Shown here piece by piece: positions 28,072 to 37,764 of a DNA stretch of 64,000 nt. Numbering within the stretch: position 1 is the first letter of the stretch; each line of letters begins with the position of its first letter. The notes under the pieces were generated by a model. That model saw only the letters and a list, made by a program, of their open reading frames with translations. It was not told where the DNA came from and did not search any database. This stretch comes from Microbacterium dextranolyticum. GTDB lineage: Bacteria > Actinomycetota > Actinomycetes > Actinomycetales > Microbacteriaceae. Position numbers and translations under genes: made by a program. Location: assembly GCF_016907295.1 (NCBI RefSeq), contig NZ_JAFBBR010000001.1, positions 310,001 through 374,000 on the forward strand, in the 5' to 3' direction.

Positions 28072-29169
28072 ATGCGCCTGCTCTTCGACGCGCGGTACAT
28101 CCGCACCGACTTCCACGACGGCATCAGCCGCTACTCCGCCGAGCTGGCCGCCGCCGTCGCCGCGGCGGCGCCGGCGCGCGGCGTCGAGGTCGTTTTCCTG
28201 ATCCACGACGAGGCGCAGCGGGCCTTTCTGCCCGAGGGAGCGAAGGTGCTGCGCTTTCAGGCCCCGACGTCGGTCGCCGAGCCGTTCGCGGCGCTGCGCC
28301 TGAATCGCCGCCGACCGGATGCCCTGTTCTCGCCCATGCAGACGATCGGAGCGCTCGGGCGGCGGTTCGGGCTCATCCTGACCCTGCACGACACGATCTA
28401 CTACCGCCACCGCACGCCGCCGCGCGACCTGCCCTGGTACGTGCGCCTGGGGTGGCGGCTGTTCCACCTGTCGTACGTGCCCCAGCGGCTGACGCTGAAC
28501 GCCGCCGATGCAGTCGCGACCGTCAGCGACACGAGCGCTGCCGAGTTCGCCCGCGTGCGACTGACGAAGAGGCCGGTCGTGGTCGTGCCCAATGCGCCCC
28601 AGCGGCTGTCGGACCTGCTGCCCGAGGGCACCGAGGTCGTGCCGGGTGCCGAGAACCTCGTCTACATGGGGTCCTTCATGGGCTACAAGAACGTCGAGAC
28701 GTTGCTGCGCGCCGCCGCCGCCCTCCCCGGCCGCACGCTGCACCTGCTCTCGCGCATCAGCCCGGAGCGCCAGGCAGAGCTCGAGGCGCTGATCGAGCCG
28801 CGCGGGGCATCCGTCGTCTTCCATGGCGGCGTGACGGATGCCGAGTACGCGGCTCTTCTCGCCGATCGGGCCGTGCTCGTCACGGCATCGCTCGACGAGG
28901 GCTACGGTCTTCCCGTCGCCGAGGCGCTCGCCCTCGGCGTACCCGCGGTCGTCACCGACATGCCGATCTTCCGCGAGGTCGCGGGCGACGGTGCGCTGTA
29001 CGCCCCGGGCACGGATGCCCCGGCCTTCGCCGCGGCCGTGCGCTCGCTCGACGACCCGGACGTTCACGCCGCGACGGTCGCGGCGGGAACGGCCCACATC
29101 GCGCGATTCTCGTGGAGCCGGTCGGCCGAGGTGCTGCTCGACGCCGTCGAGGCCCTGCCGCGCCGCTGA
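28072..29169 (+). CDS. Glycosyltransferase family 4/1-like protein
   Basis: The protein (365 aa) has a GT-B fold. The N-terminal DARYIRTDFHDGISRYSAEL is typical of the branch that includes WbaZ-like mannosyltransferases. The C-terminal domain has LVYMGSFMGYKNVETLLRA, VVFHGGVTDAEYAALLAD and SLDEGYGLPVAEALALGVP. It forms an operon with the preceding glycosyltransferase, suggesting joint work on an envelope glycan or glycolipid. No polymerase or flippase genes are next to it. Confidence 0.88.
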   Translation: MRLLFDARYIRTDFHDGISRYSAELAAAVAAAAPARGVEVVFLIHDEAQRAFLPEGAKVLRFQAPTSVAEPFAALRLNRRRPDALFSPMQTIGALGRRFGLILTLHDTIYYRHRTPPRDLPWYVRLGWRLFHLSYVPQRLTLNAADAVATVSDTSAAEFARVRLTKRPVVVVPNAPQRLSDLLPEGTEVVPGAENLVYMGSFMGYKNVETLLRAAAALPGRTLHLLSRISPERQAELEALIEPRGASVVFHGGVTDAEYAALLADRAVLVTASLDEGYGLPVAEALALGVPAVVTDMPIFREVAGDGALYAPGTDAPAFAAAVRSLDDPDVHAATVAAGTAHIARFSWSRSAEVLLDAVEALPRR

Positions 29170-29236
29170 CCTCGCGGCCTCGACGGCCCCAGGGGCGCCG
29201 CGTCGGGAGCGGCTGTGCGCCCGGCATCCCCCGTCC

Positions 29237-29288
29237 GGAGGCGCCGTTGTGCGGGTGGTTGAGGCATCCACCCGCGGTTCGGCGCCTC
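29237..29288. repeat. Two-tier hairpin element, copy B
   Basis: Outer arms GAGGCGCCG/CGGCGCCTC and inner arms GCGGGTGG/CCACCCGC are separated by symmetrical 4-nt internal loops, with a 9-nt apical loop. Layout and sequence match the element at 20399-20452. It lies about 70 bp after the glycosyltransferase operon and could terminate it. Confidence 0.7.
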
Positions 29289-29353
29289 TGAAACGCGAGC
29301 GAGCGAGCGCGCGCGCCGCGGCGCCGCCAGGGGCAGGAGCAAGGGCGGATGCC

Positions 29354-29473
29354 TCAGGGGAGTCTCGAGCGGTCGGTGCGGACGGGGCGATAGCCGTCCG
29401 TGACGAGGGCGTGGACGGTCGCGCCGACGGACACGACGACGACGAGAGCGGCGATGATGAAGAAGATGACCAT
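29354..29473 (-). CDS. Small single-pass membrane protein, 39 aa
   Basis: The predicted product starts MVIFFIIAALVVVVSVGA and ends with a basic tail, TDGYRPVRTDRSRLP. One membrane helix covers residues 2-24. TAGCTT lies seven bases before the ATG, the same leaderless spacing as many neighbours. It is divergent from the GlxA-type regulator with about 70 bp between them. No function can be assigned. Confidence 0.6.
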   Translation of the reverse strand: MVIFFIIAALVVVVSVGATVHALVTDGYRPVRTDRSRLP

Positions 29474-29510
29474 GGCAGAAAAGCTACGGGCGCTTTGAGA
29501 AGGTCACGAG

Positions 29511-29545
29511 TGGCAGGACTGCACAAAGGAGTACGATTCCTGCCA
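29511..29545 (+). promoter_or_regulatory. Promoter and flanking inverted repeat of the GlxA-type gene
   Basis: TGGCAGGA (29511-29518) and TCCTGCCA (29538-29545) form a perfect 8-bp inverted repeat. The arms bracket TACGAT (29532-29537), a -10-like box seven bases from the ATG. The layout suggests autoregulation by a dimer that blocks the promoter. Confidence 0.5.
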
Positions 29546-30537
29546 TGAGAACCGTCGCGTGCGTCGTCCAGTCCGGATTCGCCCCCTTCGAGTTCGGACT
29601 CGCCTGCGAGGCCTTCGGTCTCGATCGCTCGGACGATGGCATCCCGACCTTCGACTTTCGCGTCGTGACGCCCGATCCGGGCGCCGTGCCGAGCAACCTG
29701 CGCTTCTCGATCAACGTCGACGACGACCTCGCGTTCGCCGACGAGGCCGACCTCGTCGTCGTCACGCCGATCCCGCGTGAGCGGTGGTCGAGCGTGGACG
29801 CACGCGTCGTCGAGGTCGTGCGCCGGGCGGTGGAGCGGGGTGCCTGGGTGCTGACGGTGTGCAGCGGCGCGTTCGTGGTCGCGGCGGCGGGGGTGCTCGA
29901 CGGCAGGCGAGCGACGACGCACTGGCGGTATGCCCAGACGATGGCCGCGATGTACCCCGAGATCGACGTCGATCCGAACGTGCTCTACGTGCAGGACGGG
30001 CGCATTATCACCAGTGCCGGCACCGCGGCGGGGCTGGATGCCTGTCTGCACCTGCTGCGACTCGAGCTCGGCGCCGAGATGACCAACACCATCGCCCGGC
30101 GCATGGTCGTCGCGCCCCAGCGCGACGGCGGTCAGGCGCAGTTCATCGCGAAGCCTCTGCCCGAGTCGACGTCGCTGTCGCTCGCGCCGGTCACCGAGTG
30201 GATGCTCGAGAACCTGACCCTGGACCTGTCGGTCGACCAGCTCGCCAGTCGCGCGCACATGTCGCCGCGCACGTTCGCCCGCCGGTTCAAGGCCGACTAC
30301 GGCACGACTCCTGCGGCGTGGCTCGGGCGTCAGCGCATCATCCACGCGCAGCGGCTGCTCGAGCACACCGAGCTCGGGCTGGATGCCATCGCCGCCGACT
30401 GCGGGTTCGGTTCCGCGGCGGTGCTGCGGCAGAACTTCGCGCGCACGCTCGGGGTCACCCCGACGGCCTATCGGGCGCGCTTCACGTGCGCACCCCGCGA
30501 ATCGGCACCCGCGGAGCGGGAGGCGATCGCCTCCTGA
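29545..30537 (+). CDS. GlxA-type transcriptional regulator (DJ-1/PfpI + AraC HTH)
   Basis: The protein (330 aa) joins a DJ-1/PfpI-like sensor domain (residues about 1-185, with VLTVCSGAFVVAAAGVLDGR and TTHWRYAQTM) to a C-terminal AraC double helix-turn-helix (about 215-310, with DQLASRAHMSPRTFARRFKA and LDAIAADCGFGSAAVLRQNF). The pseudo-catalytic Cys in TVCSGAF is kept. Regulators of this type often control amine or arginine metabolism. The gene has its own promoter and is convergent with the T7SS-like operon. Confidence 0.9.
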   Translation: MRTVACVVQSGFAPFEFGLACEAFGLDRSDDGIPTFDFRVVTPDPGAVPSNLRFSINVDDDLAFADEADLVVVTPIPRERWSSVDARVVEVVRRAVERGAWVLTVCSGAFVVAAAGVLDGRRATTHWRYAQTMAAMYPEIDVDPNVLYVQDGRIITSAGTAAGLDACLHLLRLELGAEMTNTIARRMVVAPQRDGGQAQFIAKPLPESTSLSLAPVTEWMLENLTLDLSVDQLASRAHMSPRTFARRFKADYGTTPAAWLGRQRIIHAQRLLEHTELGLDAIAADCGFGSAAVLRQNFARTLGVTPTAYRARFTCAPRESAPAEREAIAS

Positions 30538-30598
30538 CCGCGGGTCGCTCGGCCCCGGGCATTCGGCACCCGGCGCCGCGCGCGTCGCGACCCGGGGG

Positions 30599-31153
30599 TC
30601 AGGCGAGGCGGATGCTGCGCGCGAGCTCGTCGACCACGGGGTCGAGAGCCTCCGCCAGCGGCAGGTCCGAGCCGGCCGTCAGGACGACGATGTCGCGCTC
30701 GGGCGTGCGCCACACCCAATTGGTCGCGCGGACGATCGTGTCGCCCTCGGTGCGTACCCACCGCGTCGACTTCGTGCCCGCTCCCAGCGACTCCGAGGCG
30801 AAGGCGACGACCTCGGGCTCGCGGATGGCCGGCCCCTGATCCTCGTGGGTGAGATCGGTCAGGGCGACATCCTCCCGGCGCGGCAGGTCGTAGACATCGA
30901 CGATCGCGTGCGGAGCCGTGATGTTCGGCAGGTGCACGAAGCGGATCGTGCCCGAGCGATTGCTCCGCACCGCGCCGACCAGGTACGCGCGCAGCCAGTC
31001 GACCAGCGAGGCGGGCGCCGCGGTGCGTCCCTCCCCACCGAAGGCGCGCGCGACGGCATCCGCCCACTGCGTCTCGTCGGCGAACGACTCCCAAGGGAAG
31101 ACGTTCGGCACGTAGACCCATCGGTCGAGGTCGTAGTCCATCTCGATCGCCAT
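30599..31153 (-). CDS. Hypothetical protein, last gene of T7SS-like operon
   Basis: This is a soluble protein (184 aa) with no signal peptide. It starts MDYDLDRWVYVPNVFPWESF and ends with a strand, ERDIVVLTAGSD, and a helix, ALDPVVDELARSIRLA. The layout is shared with its neighbour at 31164-31769 and with the protein at 26021-26623. The alternation looks compatible with a Mog1/PsbP/LpqN-like sandwich, but that is inference. GAGAGGA six bases upstream supports the ATG at 31153. It is 10 bp after the preceding gene, so co-transcribed. A chaperone or immunity role is possible but unproved. Confidence 0.72.
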   Translation of the reverse strand: MAIEMDYDLDRWVYVPNVFPWESFADETQWADAVARAFGGEGRTAAPASLVDWLRAYLVGAVRSNRSGTIRFVHLPNITAPHAIVDVYDLPRREDVALTDLTHEDQGPAIREPEVVAFASESLGAGTKSTRWVRTEGDTIVRATNWVWRTPERDIVVLTAGSDLPLAEALDPVVDELARSIRLA

Positions 31154-31163
31154 CGGAGTCCTC

Positions 31164-31769
31164 TCAGTCCCACCGGAGTGTGCGCAGCAGCAGGTCGCCG
31201 AGCTCAGTGAGCCCGTCGACGATCGGAGCGAGCTCGGCATCCGCTTTCCCGCTGATCGTGCAGATCGCCCGTAGCTCACCGTCGCCGCCCGGGATCGGCC
31301 AGACGAAGCGCAGGCGCAGGAGCGGCGCCATCTCGTCGGCGCTCGCCGGGGGCGTGAACCTCACCGTCTCGCGCACGGCCTCTCCGGCCGACGTGGTGAC
31401 GGTCTCCCGCGCCGCCGAGGGCGACGGATCCTCCTCGTCGCTGTCGGCGGCGGGCGCGGTGCTCCTCGAGGGAGCGGGCGCGGTGCTGATCGCGATCGTG
31501 AGCGACACGGGCGCACGCCACGCCACACCCATCGGAACGACGAGGTCGAGCGCCCCCGCATCGCGCGCGCTGCGGGCCGAGGCGACGAGCTGCGCCGCGG
31601 CGCGATCGATCTGCGGGCCGTAGCTGTCGCGAGGAAGATCGCGGTAGTGCCGGCGGACGAGATCCGCGACCTCGTCGTCGGTCGAGCGCGCGACGGGGAT
31701 GAGCAGGAAGCCCGGCGGCAGGACGAGCCGGTAGCGCGGGGGTGCGATGTCGTTCACGGGGTCCTTCAC
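31164..31769 (-). CDS. Hypothetical protein of T7SS-like operon
   Basis: This is a soluble 201-residue protein. Family-like landmarks are PPRYRLVLPPGFLLIPVARS near the start, DLVVPMGVAWRAPVSLTIAI in the middle, and RFVWPIPGGDGELRAICTI then IVDGLTELGDLLLRTLRWD at the end. A variable Ser/Ala/Glu-rich linker occupies about residues 93-130. The GTG at 31769 makes a GTGA overlap with the stop of the membrane-protein gene. It shares a domain layout with the 30599-31153 product. It could act as a chaperone for the large operon protein; nothing in the sequence proves this. Confidence 0.72.
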   Translation of the reverse strand: MKDPVNDIAPPRYRLVLPPGFLLIPVARSTDDEVADLVRRHYRDLPRDSYGPQIDRAAAQLVASARSARDAGALDLVVPMGVAWRAPVSLTIAISTAPAPSRSTAPAADSDEEDPSPSAARETVTTSAGEAVRETVRFTPPASADEMAPLLRLRFVWPIPGGDGELRAICTISGKADAELAPIVDGLTELGDLLLRTLRWD

Positions 31770-32347
31770 TGGCGCGGAGGGCGACGCGTCACCCAGTCCC
31801 AGGGTCGTCGCGGCGTGCGGCGCACGATCTCCTTCGGCGGCACCACCGTACCGTCCTCGTCGATGTACTCCCGCCAGGTGCGCGGCACGAGTCGCAGGGC
31901 ACCCAGCAGCATCCGCGCCACCGTCACGACGATGAGCGCGAACTGGAGGAGGGCGAGGATGTCGACACCGAAGTAGTTCGCGCGGCCCTGATGCGCCTCC
32001 GCGGCGGCGGTGGCGGCGGCGAGGAACACCGTGGTGCTGAAGGTGAAGACGAGTACCGTCAGGAACGTGCCGCGGGTCGTCGCCCGCGGGCCCTTCAGCG
32101 GCAACGGCAGTGAGCCGATCGCCAGCACGGCGAGAAGCAGCGTCATGGGGTACGCCGCCCACCACGGCGGCACGAACGCCGGGAAGCCAGCGGGCACGCT
32201 CCCCTCCGTCACGAAGGCGCCGGTGACGAGCTGACCGACGAGCAGTCCGACCGTCGGCAACGCGCCGAACACGATCCAGAGAATCGTCGCGAGGAAGAGG
32301 CCGTCGCCGAAGCGCGCCTCCCGGGCGACCTGACGCGTCAGCCTCAT
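31766..32347 (-). CDS. Membrane protein of T7SS-like operon, about 4 helices
   Basis: The protein (193 aa) has about four hydrophobic segments (near residues 18-45, 62-82, 93-113 and 124-146). A cytoplasmic-looking tail contains the acidic WREYIDEDGTVVPPKEI, then ends very basic (RRTPRRPWDWVTRRPPRQ). I do not recognise the family. The ATG at 32347 overlaps the stop of the 468-residue protein gene by 4 bases. By position it could be a membrane anchor, immunity protein or partner for the preceding gene product. Confidence 0.78.
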   Translation of the reverse strand: MRLTRQVAREARFGDGLFLATILWIVFGALPTVGLLVGQLVTGAFVTEGSVPAGFPAFVPPWWAAYPMTLLLAVLAIGSLPLPLKGPRATTRGTFLTVLVFTFSTTVFLAAATAAAEAHQGRANYFGVDILALLQFALIVVTVARMLLGALRLVPRTWREYIDEDGTVVPPKEIVRRTPRRPWDWVTRRPPRQ

Positions 32348-33750
32348 GGCGCGGAAGGACTGCGCCAGTCCGCCCCCATCGGCGCCTCGAAGAGGCCGGG
32401 AATGGCCCCGTACACCTCGTTGAGACCGGTCGTGAGGGTGCTCAGCGGGGTAGGTACCCCCGTCTGGTCCTCCGCCCAGTGGATGAAGTCGTTCCCGCGG
32501 CCGATGCCGATGCCGACCATGTTGTAGCCGTCGATGGCCGAGCCGATCTTTCCCATGGTCCCGACGACACCCTTCAGGCCGTCGACGCCGCTCGTCACGA
32601 GGTCGTCGATGGCCCCTCCGGCGCCGAGTCGGGCCTGCGAGGCGATCTGGTCGAACTCGGAGATGATGATGCTGTCCGACTTGCGGATGCCCTTGATGGC
32701 GTCGTCACCCCAGTGCGTGACCACCTGGGCGAAGTTCGGCCGCGCGCGCAGCACGCCCGCGCTCTCTTCGGCGACCATCCGCATCGGCTGGCGGAGCGAA
32801 CCGACGAGACCGCGGTCGAGCAGATTGCCGACGACCTGGCGTGCGCCGTTCCCCCAGACCATGCCGGGGCTGCGCACGGCGAGCGTCGCGGCGCGCCCGC
32901 CGCGTAGGGCGACCGTGCCGAGCTTGATCCCCGCCAGAGCGGCGGTGCCGACGCCGAAGGTCAGCACGCCGATCGCGTCGAGAGCGAAGTCGAACCACGA
33001 GCCGTCGCCGGAGGAGGCCAGCAGGAAGCTGAGCCCCATGGATACGACGGCGAGCCCGAGGGCGATGGGGGCGAGCACCGGGAAGAAGATCGACAGGACG
33101 CCGACGATGGCCGTGACGACCGTCAGGATGTCCTTGACGACCTTCAGCCATCCCGCGTTCTGGTGCACCCAGTCCAGGACGTTGTCCCACACCGAGTCGT
33201 TGAGCTCATCGCTGGACACCGTCTGCGAGATCGTGGATGCCGCCGCGTCACCCGCGCGTTGGACCCGTTCGACGGCGGCGGCATAGGCGGACTCCGCCTG
33301 CGCCAGGTCGGTCGTGGCCGTCGCGCTCATCGACGAGTAGCGTCGCGCGGCATCCGTCGCCTCGGCGAGCTCGTCGGGGTCGACCGTCTGCCGGCTGGCC
33401 TCGCGAGCCTCGGTCAGATTGCGCTGGGCGTAGCTGTGTCGCAGCTGGGCCGCGCCGTGGGCGAGGATCGCGGACTCCGCCTGCTGCTGCGCGTGCTCGA
33501 GCTCACTCGCGAACGTGGTGAGAGCCGAACCGGCGACCTCGTAGCGTTCACGGATGCGGGAGAGGAACGTCTTCGTGTCGCCGATGGTGCCGGCCAGGGC
33601 GTCGACGGCCTCGCTCGTCTCGCTCTCGGAGGCGTCGATGACCGCCTGCAGCATCTCGACCGCGTCCGAGACGGCGCGCGCAGTGGAGCGGTAACGCGAG
33701 GCGTGCTCGCGAATGCCGGCGACGTCGCCGCCGATGGGTGCCATGGTCAT
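32344..33750 (-). CDS. Putative type VII secretion cargo-like protein, 468 aa
   Basis: The N-terminal 200 residues are helical and begin [19 protein letters not shown]. They include [19 protein letters not shown], the pattern seen in actinobacterial 'putative T7SS-secreted' proteins (T7SS_signal type). A hydrophobic stretch follows at about residues 208-285 ([40 protein letters not shown]). The C-terminal 180 residues (from about [19 protein letters not shown]) contain no toxin or enzyme motif that I recognise. The ATG at 33750 gives an ATGA overlap with the WXG-like gene. It could be a membrane-active effector, a structural component, or a cargo whose toxin domain is novel. Confidence 0.75.
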   Translation of the reverse strand: MTMAPIGGDVAGIREHASRYRSTARAVSDAVEMLQAVIDASESETSEAVDALAGTIGDTKTFLSRIRERYEVAGSALTTFASELEHAQQQAESAILAHGAAQLRHSYAQRNLTEAREASRQTVDPDELAEATDAARRYSSMSATATTDLAQAESAYAAAVERVQRAGDAAASTISQTVSSDELNDSVWDNVLDWVHQNAGWLKVVKDILTVVTAIVGVLSIFFPVLAPIALGLAVVSMGLSFLLASSGDGSWFDFALDAIGVLTFGVGTAALAGIKLGTVALRGGRAATLAVRSPGMVWGNGARQVVGNLLDRGLVGSLRQPMRMVAEESAGVLRARPNFAQVVTHWGDDAIKGIRKSDSIIISEFDQIASQARLGAGGAIDDLVTSGVDGLKGVVGTMGKIGSAIDGYNMVGIGIGRGNDFIHWAEDQTGVPTPLSTLTTGLNEVYGAIPGLFEAPMGADWRSPSAP

Positions 33751-34040
33751 CCGTTGCTTCCGTTCTGGAGTTTGTCCGCCAGCTGGCCGTCGACACCCTC
33801 GAAGGCATCTGCCGCGCCATCGGCGCGCTTCTGGAGCTGGTCCACACGATCCGCGAGGTCTTTGCGGCGACGATCCCACCCCGAGGCGAACTCGCCCACG
33901 GCGGAGGCGAGTCGGGTATGCGGGATCATTCCCGACAGGGCATGCGCATCCCCGTCCGCGGCGGTGAGGGTGCCATGGACGGTCGCGAGCTGGGACGCGA
34001 GGTTTCGGAGGTTGTCCGTATTGACGACGAGATCGGCCAC
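33747..34040 (-). CDS. EspC/WXG100-like small secreted protein
   Basis: This 97-residue helical-hairpin protein has the turn motif [16 protein letters not shown] near the middle, matching the W-x-x turn of WXG100/EspC families. FEGVD near residue 80 resembles the YxxxD/E export signal with Phe for Tyr. It opens [19 protein letters not shown]. It is the first gene of the operon and is coupled by ATGA to the 468-residue protein gene. No EccC-type ATPase is in the window, so the secretion machine would have to be elsewhere. Confidence 0.78.
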   Translation of the reverse strand: MADLVVNTDNLRNLASQLATVHGTLTAADGDAHALSGMIPHTRLASAVGEFASGWDRRRKDLADRVDQLQKRADGAADAFEGVDGQLADKLQNGSNG

Positions 34041-34118
34041 GTCGTCACTTTAGGCGGGCGGTCGGCGGGACGCGATGGGGAGTACTGCCCATCGTCCGTG
34101 CCCCGTGTCGGCCGCCCC

Positions 34119-34166
34119 TTGCCGCAGGCATTGCTGTTTGGTAAAGTTGAGCCCAGATGGCTCAAG
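34119..34166 (+). promoter_or_regulatory. clpB promoter with HAIR operator
   Basis: TTGCCG (34119-34124), a 17-bp spacer and TAAAGT (34142-34147) make a promoter. GTTGAGC-N7-GCTCAAG (34146-34166) is a HAIR site overlapping the -10 box. This places clpB under HspR with the dnaK operon. Confidence 0.82.
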
Positions 34167-34196
34167 TTTGAGAATCGCAGATTTCGAGGAGAACGA

Positions 34197-36437
<2,241 letters not shown>

Positions 36438-36520
36438 GCCGCCCGCCGGGCATCCTGATGCGGGGCTGTGTCGTTGCCGCGCGCGGTCACGCATCGCCAC
36501 GGCCTGCCGTTGCTGGCCGC

Positions 36521-36606
36521 CGAGAAACCACTTTCGTCGCGAGAAACCACTTTCGTCGCGAGAAACCACCCCCGCAGGCGTTTCTCGCGACGAGAGTGGT
36601 TTTTCG
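36521..36606. repeat. Tandem 19-mer and long hairpin after clpB
   Basis: CGAGAAACCACTTTCGTCG occurs twice in tandem (36521-36539, 36540-36558) with a third partial copy. The segment 36540-36566 pairs with 36580-36606 (25 of 27 positions) around a 13-nt loop, and the right arm ends in GGTTTTTCG. It may terminate clpB transcription. Confidence 0.85.
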
Positions 36607-36655
36607 TGTGTGTGGGGCGTCGCGCAGGTGCCTGCGGGCGGGGGCGGCGTCGCGC

Positions 36656-36724
36656 GCGAGAAACCACGTTCGGGGTGAGGAACCACGGCCGCACGTGTTT
36701 CTCGTGTCGGTGTTGGTTTCTCGC
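36656..36724. repeat. Diverged second copy of the GAGAAACCAC hairpin
   Basis: GCGAGAAACCA (36656-36666) pairs perfectly with TGGTTTCTCGC (36714-36724), and an imperfect inner repeat of the same theme lies between (GAGGAACCACG and CGTGTTTCTC). Apart from these two hairpins I see nothing gene-like in the 376-bp gap between clpB and the UbiA gene. Confidence 0.75.
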
Positions 36725-36813
36725 GGTGTTCGTGTGGGAACTATGCGCGGGTGCGTCGGGTCTCGCGCTCGGTGATGCGCCTCGCGGGTGACGATCCGAA
36801 CGGATGCCAGGAA

Positions 36814-37764
36814 TCAGCCCGCGAGGCGCACGCCGGTCAGGGCGAGTTGCAGCACGAGGACGAGTGCGGCGAGCATCACCAGGCGGAAGACGACCCGGTC
36901 GGGGTTCCGCAGGGCTCTGACGAGCCCGGTCGCGCCGATCACGACGACGCCCAGCAGCCCCAGTCCTGCGACGAGGACCGCGATCGAAACCTCCCCGCGT
37001 GTTCCCGCGAGAAGCGCGCCCCCGAGAGCGACGGCGGCGGCGCCCGCCGTGAGCGCCGCGAACGCGATGATCGCGCTCGCGCGGCCGCCGACACGGTGGG
37101 GGAGGCCGCGCACGCCCGTGGCGGCATCGTCGTCGAGATCGGGCAGCACGTTCGAGAAATGCACCGCGATGCCGAGCGCCGCCCCCGCGGCCGTCGCCCA
37201 CGGCGAGGCGACCATCGGGTCGGCGCCGGCGAGGGTCGCCAGCGATGGGAACAGGCCGAAGCTCACGGCGAACGGCGCAACGGATGCTGCGGTGCGCTTG
37301 AGCCACAGGTTGTAGCTCCATGCCGAGGCGAGCGCGACGGCATGCGCCGCGAGAAAACCGGCACCGAGCAGCGCCGACAGGGCCAGGGCGAGGAGGAGCG
37401 CGGCGCCCGCGGCCGACCCCACCCCGCGCGCGGAGATCTCGCCGCGCGCGATCGGCTTGTCGAGGCGGCCGACCGTGCCATCCCGCCGCGCGTCGATCGC
37501 GTCGTTCGACCAGCCGACCGACAGCTGACCCGCGAACACCGCCCCGACCAGCAGCGCCAGTCGCGAGAGATCGAGCCCCGCCGCGGTGCCCAGCAGGAGC
37601 GACAGCGTCGACACGACGACCGTGGGCCCCGGATGGCTCGACCGCCACAGTGCGCCGAGCACGGATGCCCGACGCACTCGGCGCCGTGGTGCACTCCGCT
37701 CATCCGCAGACGAGGGCCAGGCGCCGGGGCGGTGCACCGGGCGCCCGCCGCCCGTCGCACTCAC
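36814..37764 (-). CDS. UbiA-family prenyltransferase
   Basis: This integral-membrane enzyme (316 aa, about eight helices) transfers an isoprenoid chain to an aromatic acceptor. The Mg-diphosphate motifs are NDAIDARRD at residues 87-95 and DLDDD at 209-213. It starts with GTG, overlapping the monooxygenase stop (GTGA). As the last gene of a type III polyketide operon, it may prenylate the resorcinol- or quinone-like product. That substrate is inferred from context. Confidence 0.88.
   Translation of the reverse strand: MSATGGGRPVHRPGAWPSSADERSAPRRRVRRASVLGALWRSSHPGPTVVVSTLSLLLGTAAGLDLSRLALLVGAVFAGQLSVGWSNDAIDARRDGTVGRLDKPIARGEISARGVGSAAGAALLLALALSALLGAGFLAAHAVALASAWSYNLWLKRTAASVAPFAVSFGLFPSLATLAGADPMVASPWATAAGAALGIAVHFSNVLPDLDDDAATGVRGLPHRVGGRASAIIAFAALTAGAAAVALGGALLAGTRGEVSIAVLVAGLGLLGVVVIGATGLVRALRNPDRVVFRLVMLAALVLVLQLALTGVRLAG

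Noticed and set aside
26749..30366. A 1205-codon open frame on the minus strand
   Set aside because: It runs antisense through two glycosyltransferase genes and the GlxA-type gene, has an Arg/Gly/Asp-rich composition typical of shadow frames at high GC, and contains no recognisable motif.
33738..34196. An N-terminal extension of ClpB in the same frame
   Set aside because: This stretch is antisense to the EspC/WXG-like gene and contains the clpB promoter and HAIR operator. It has no Clp_N similarity.
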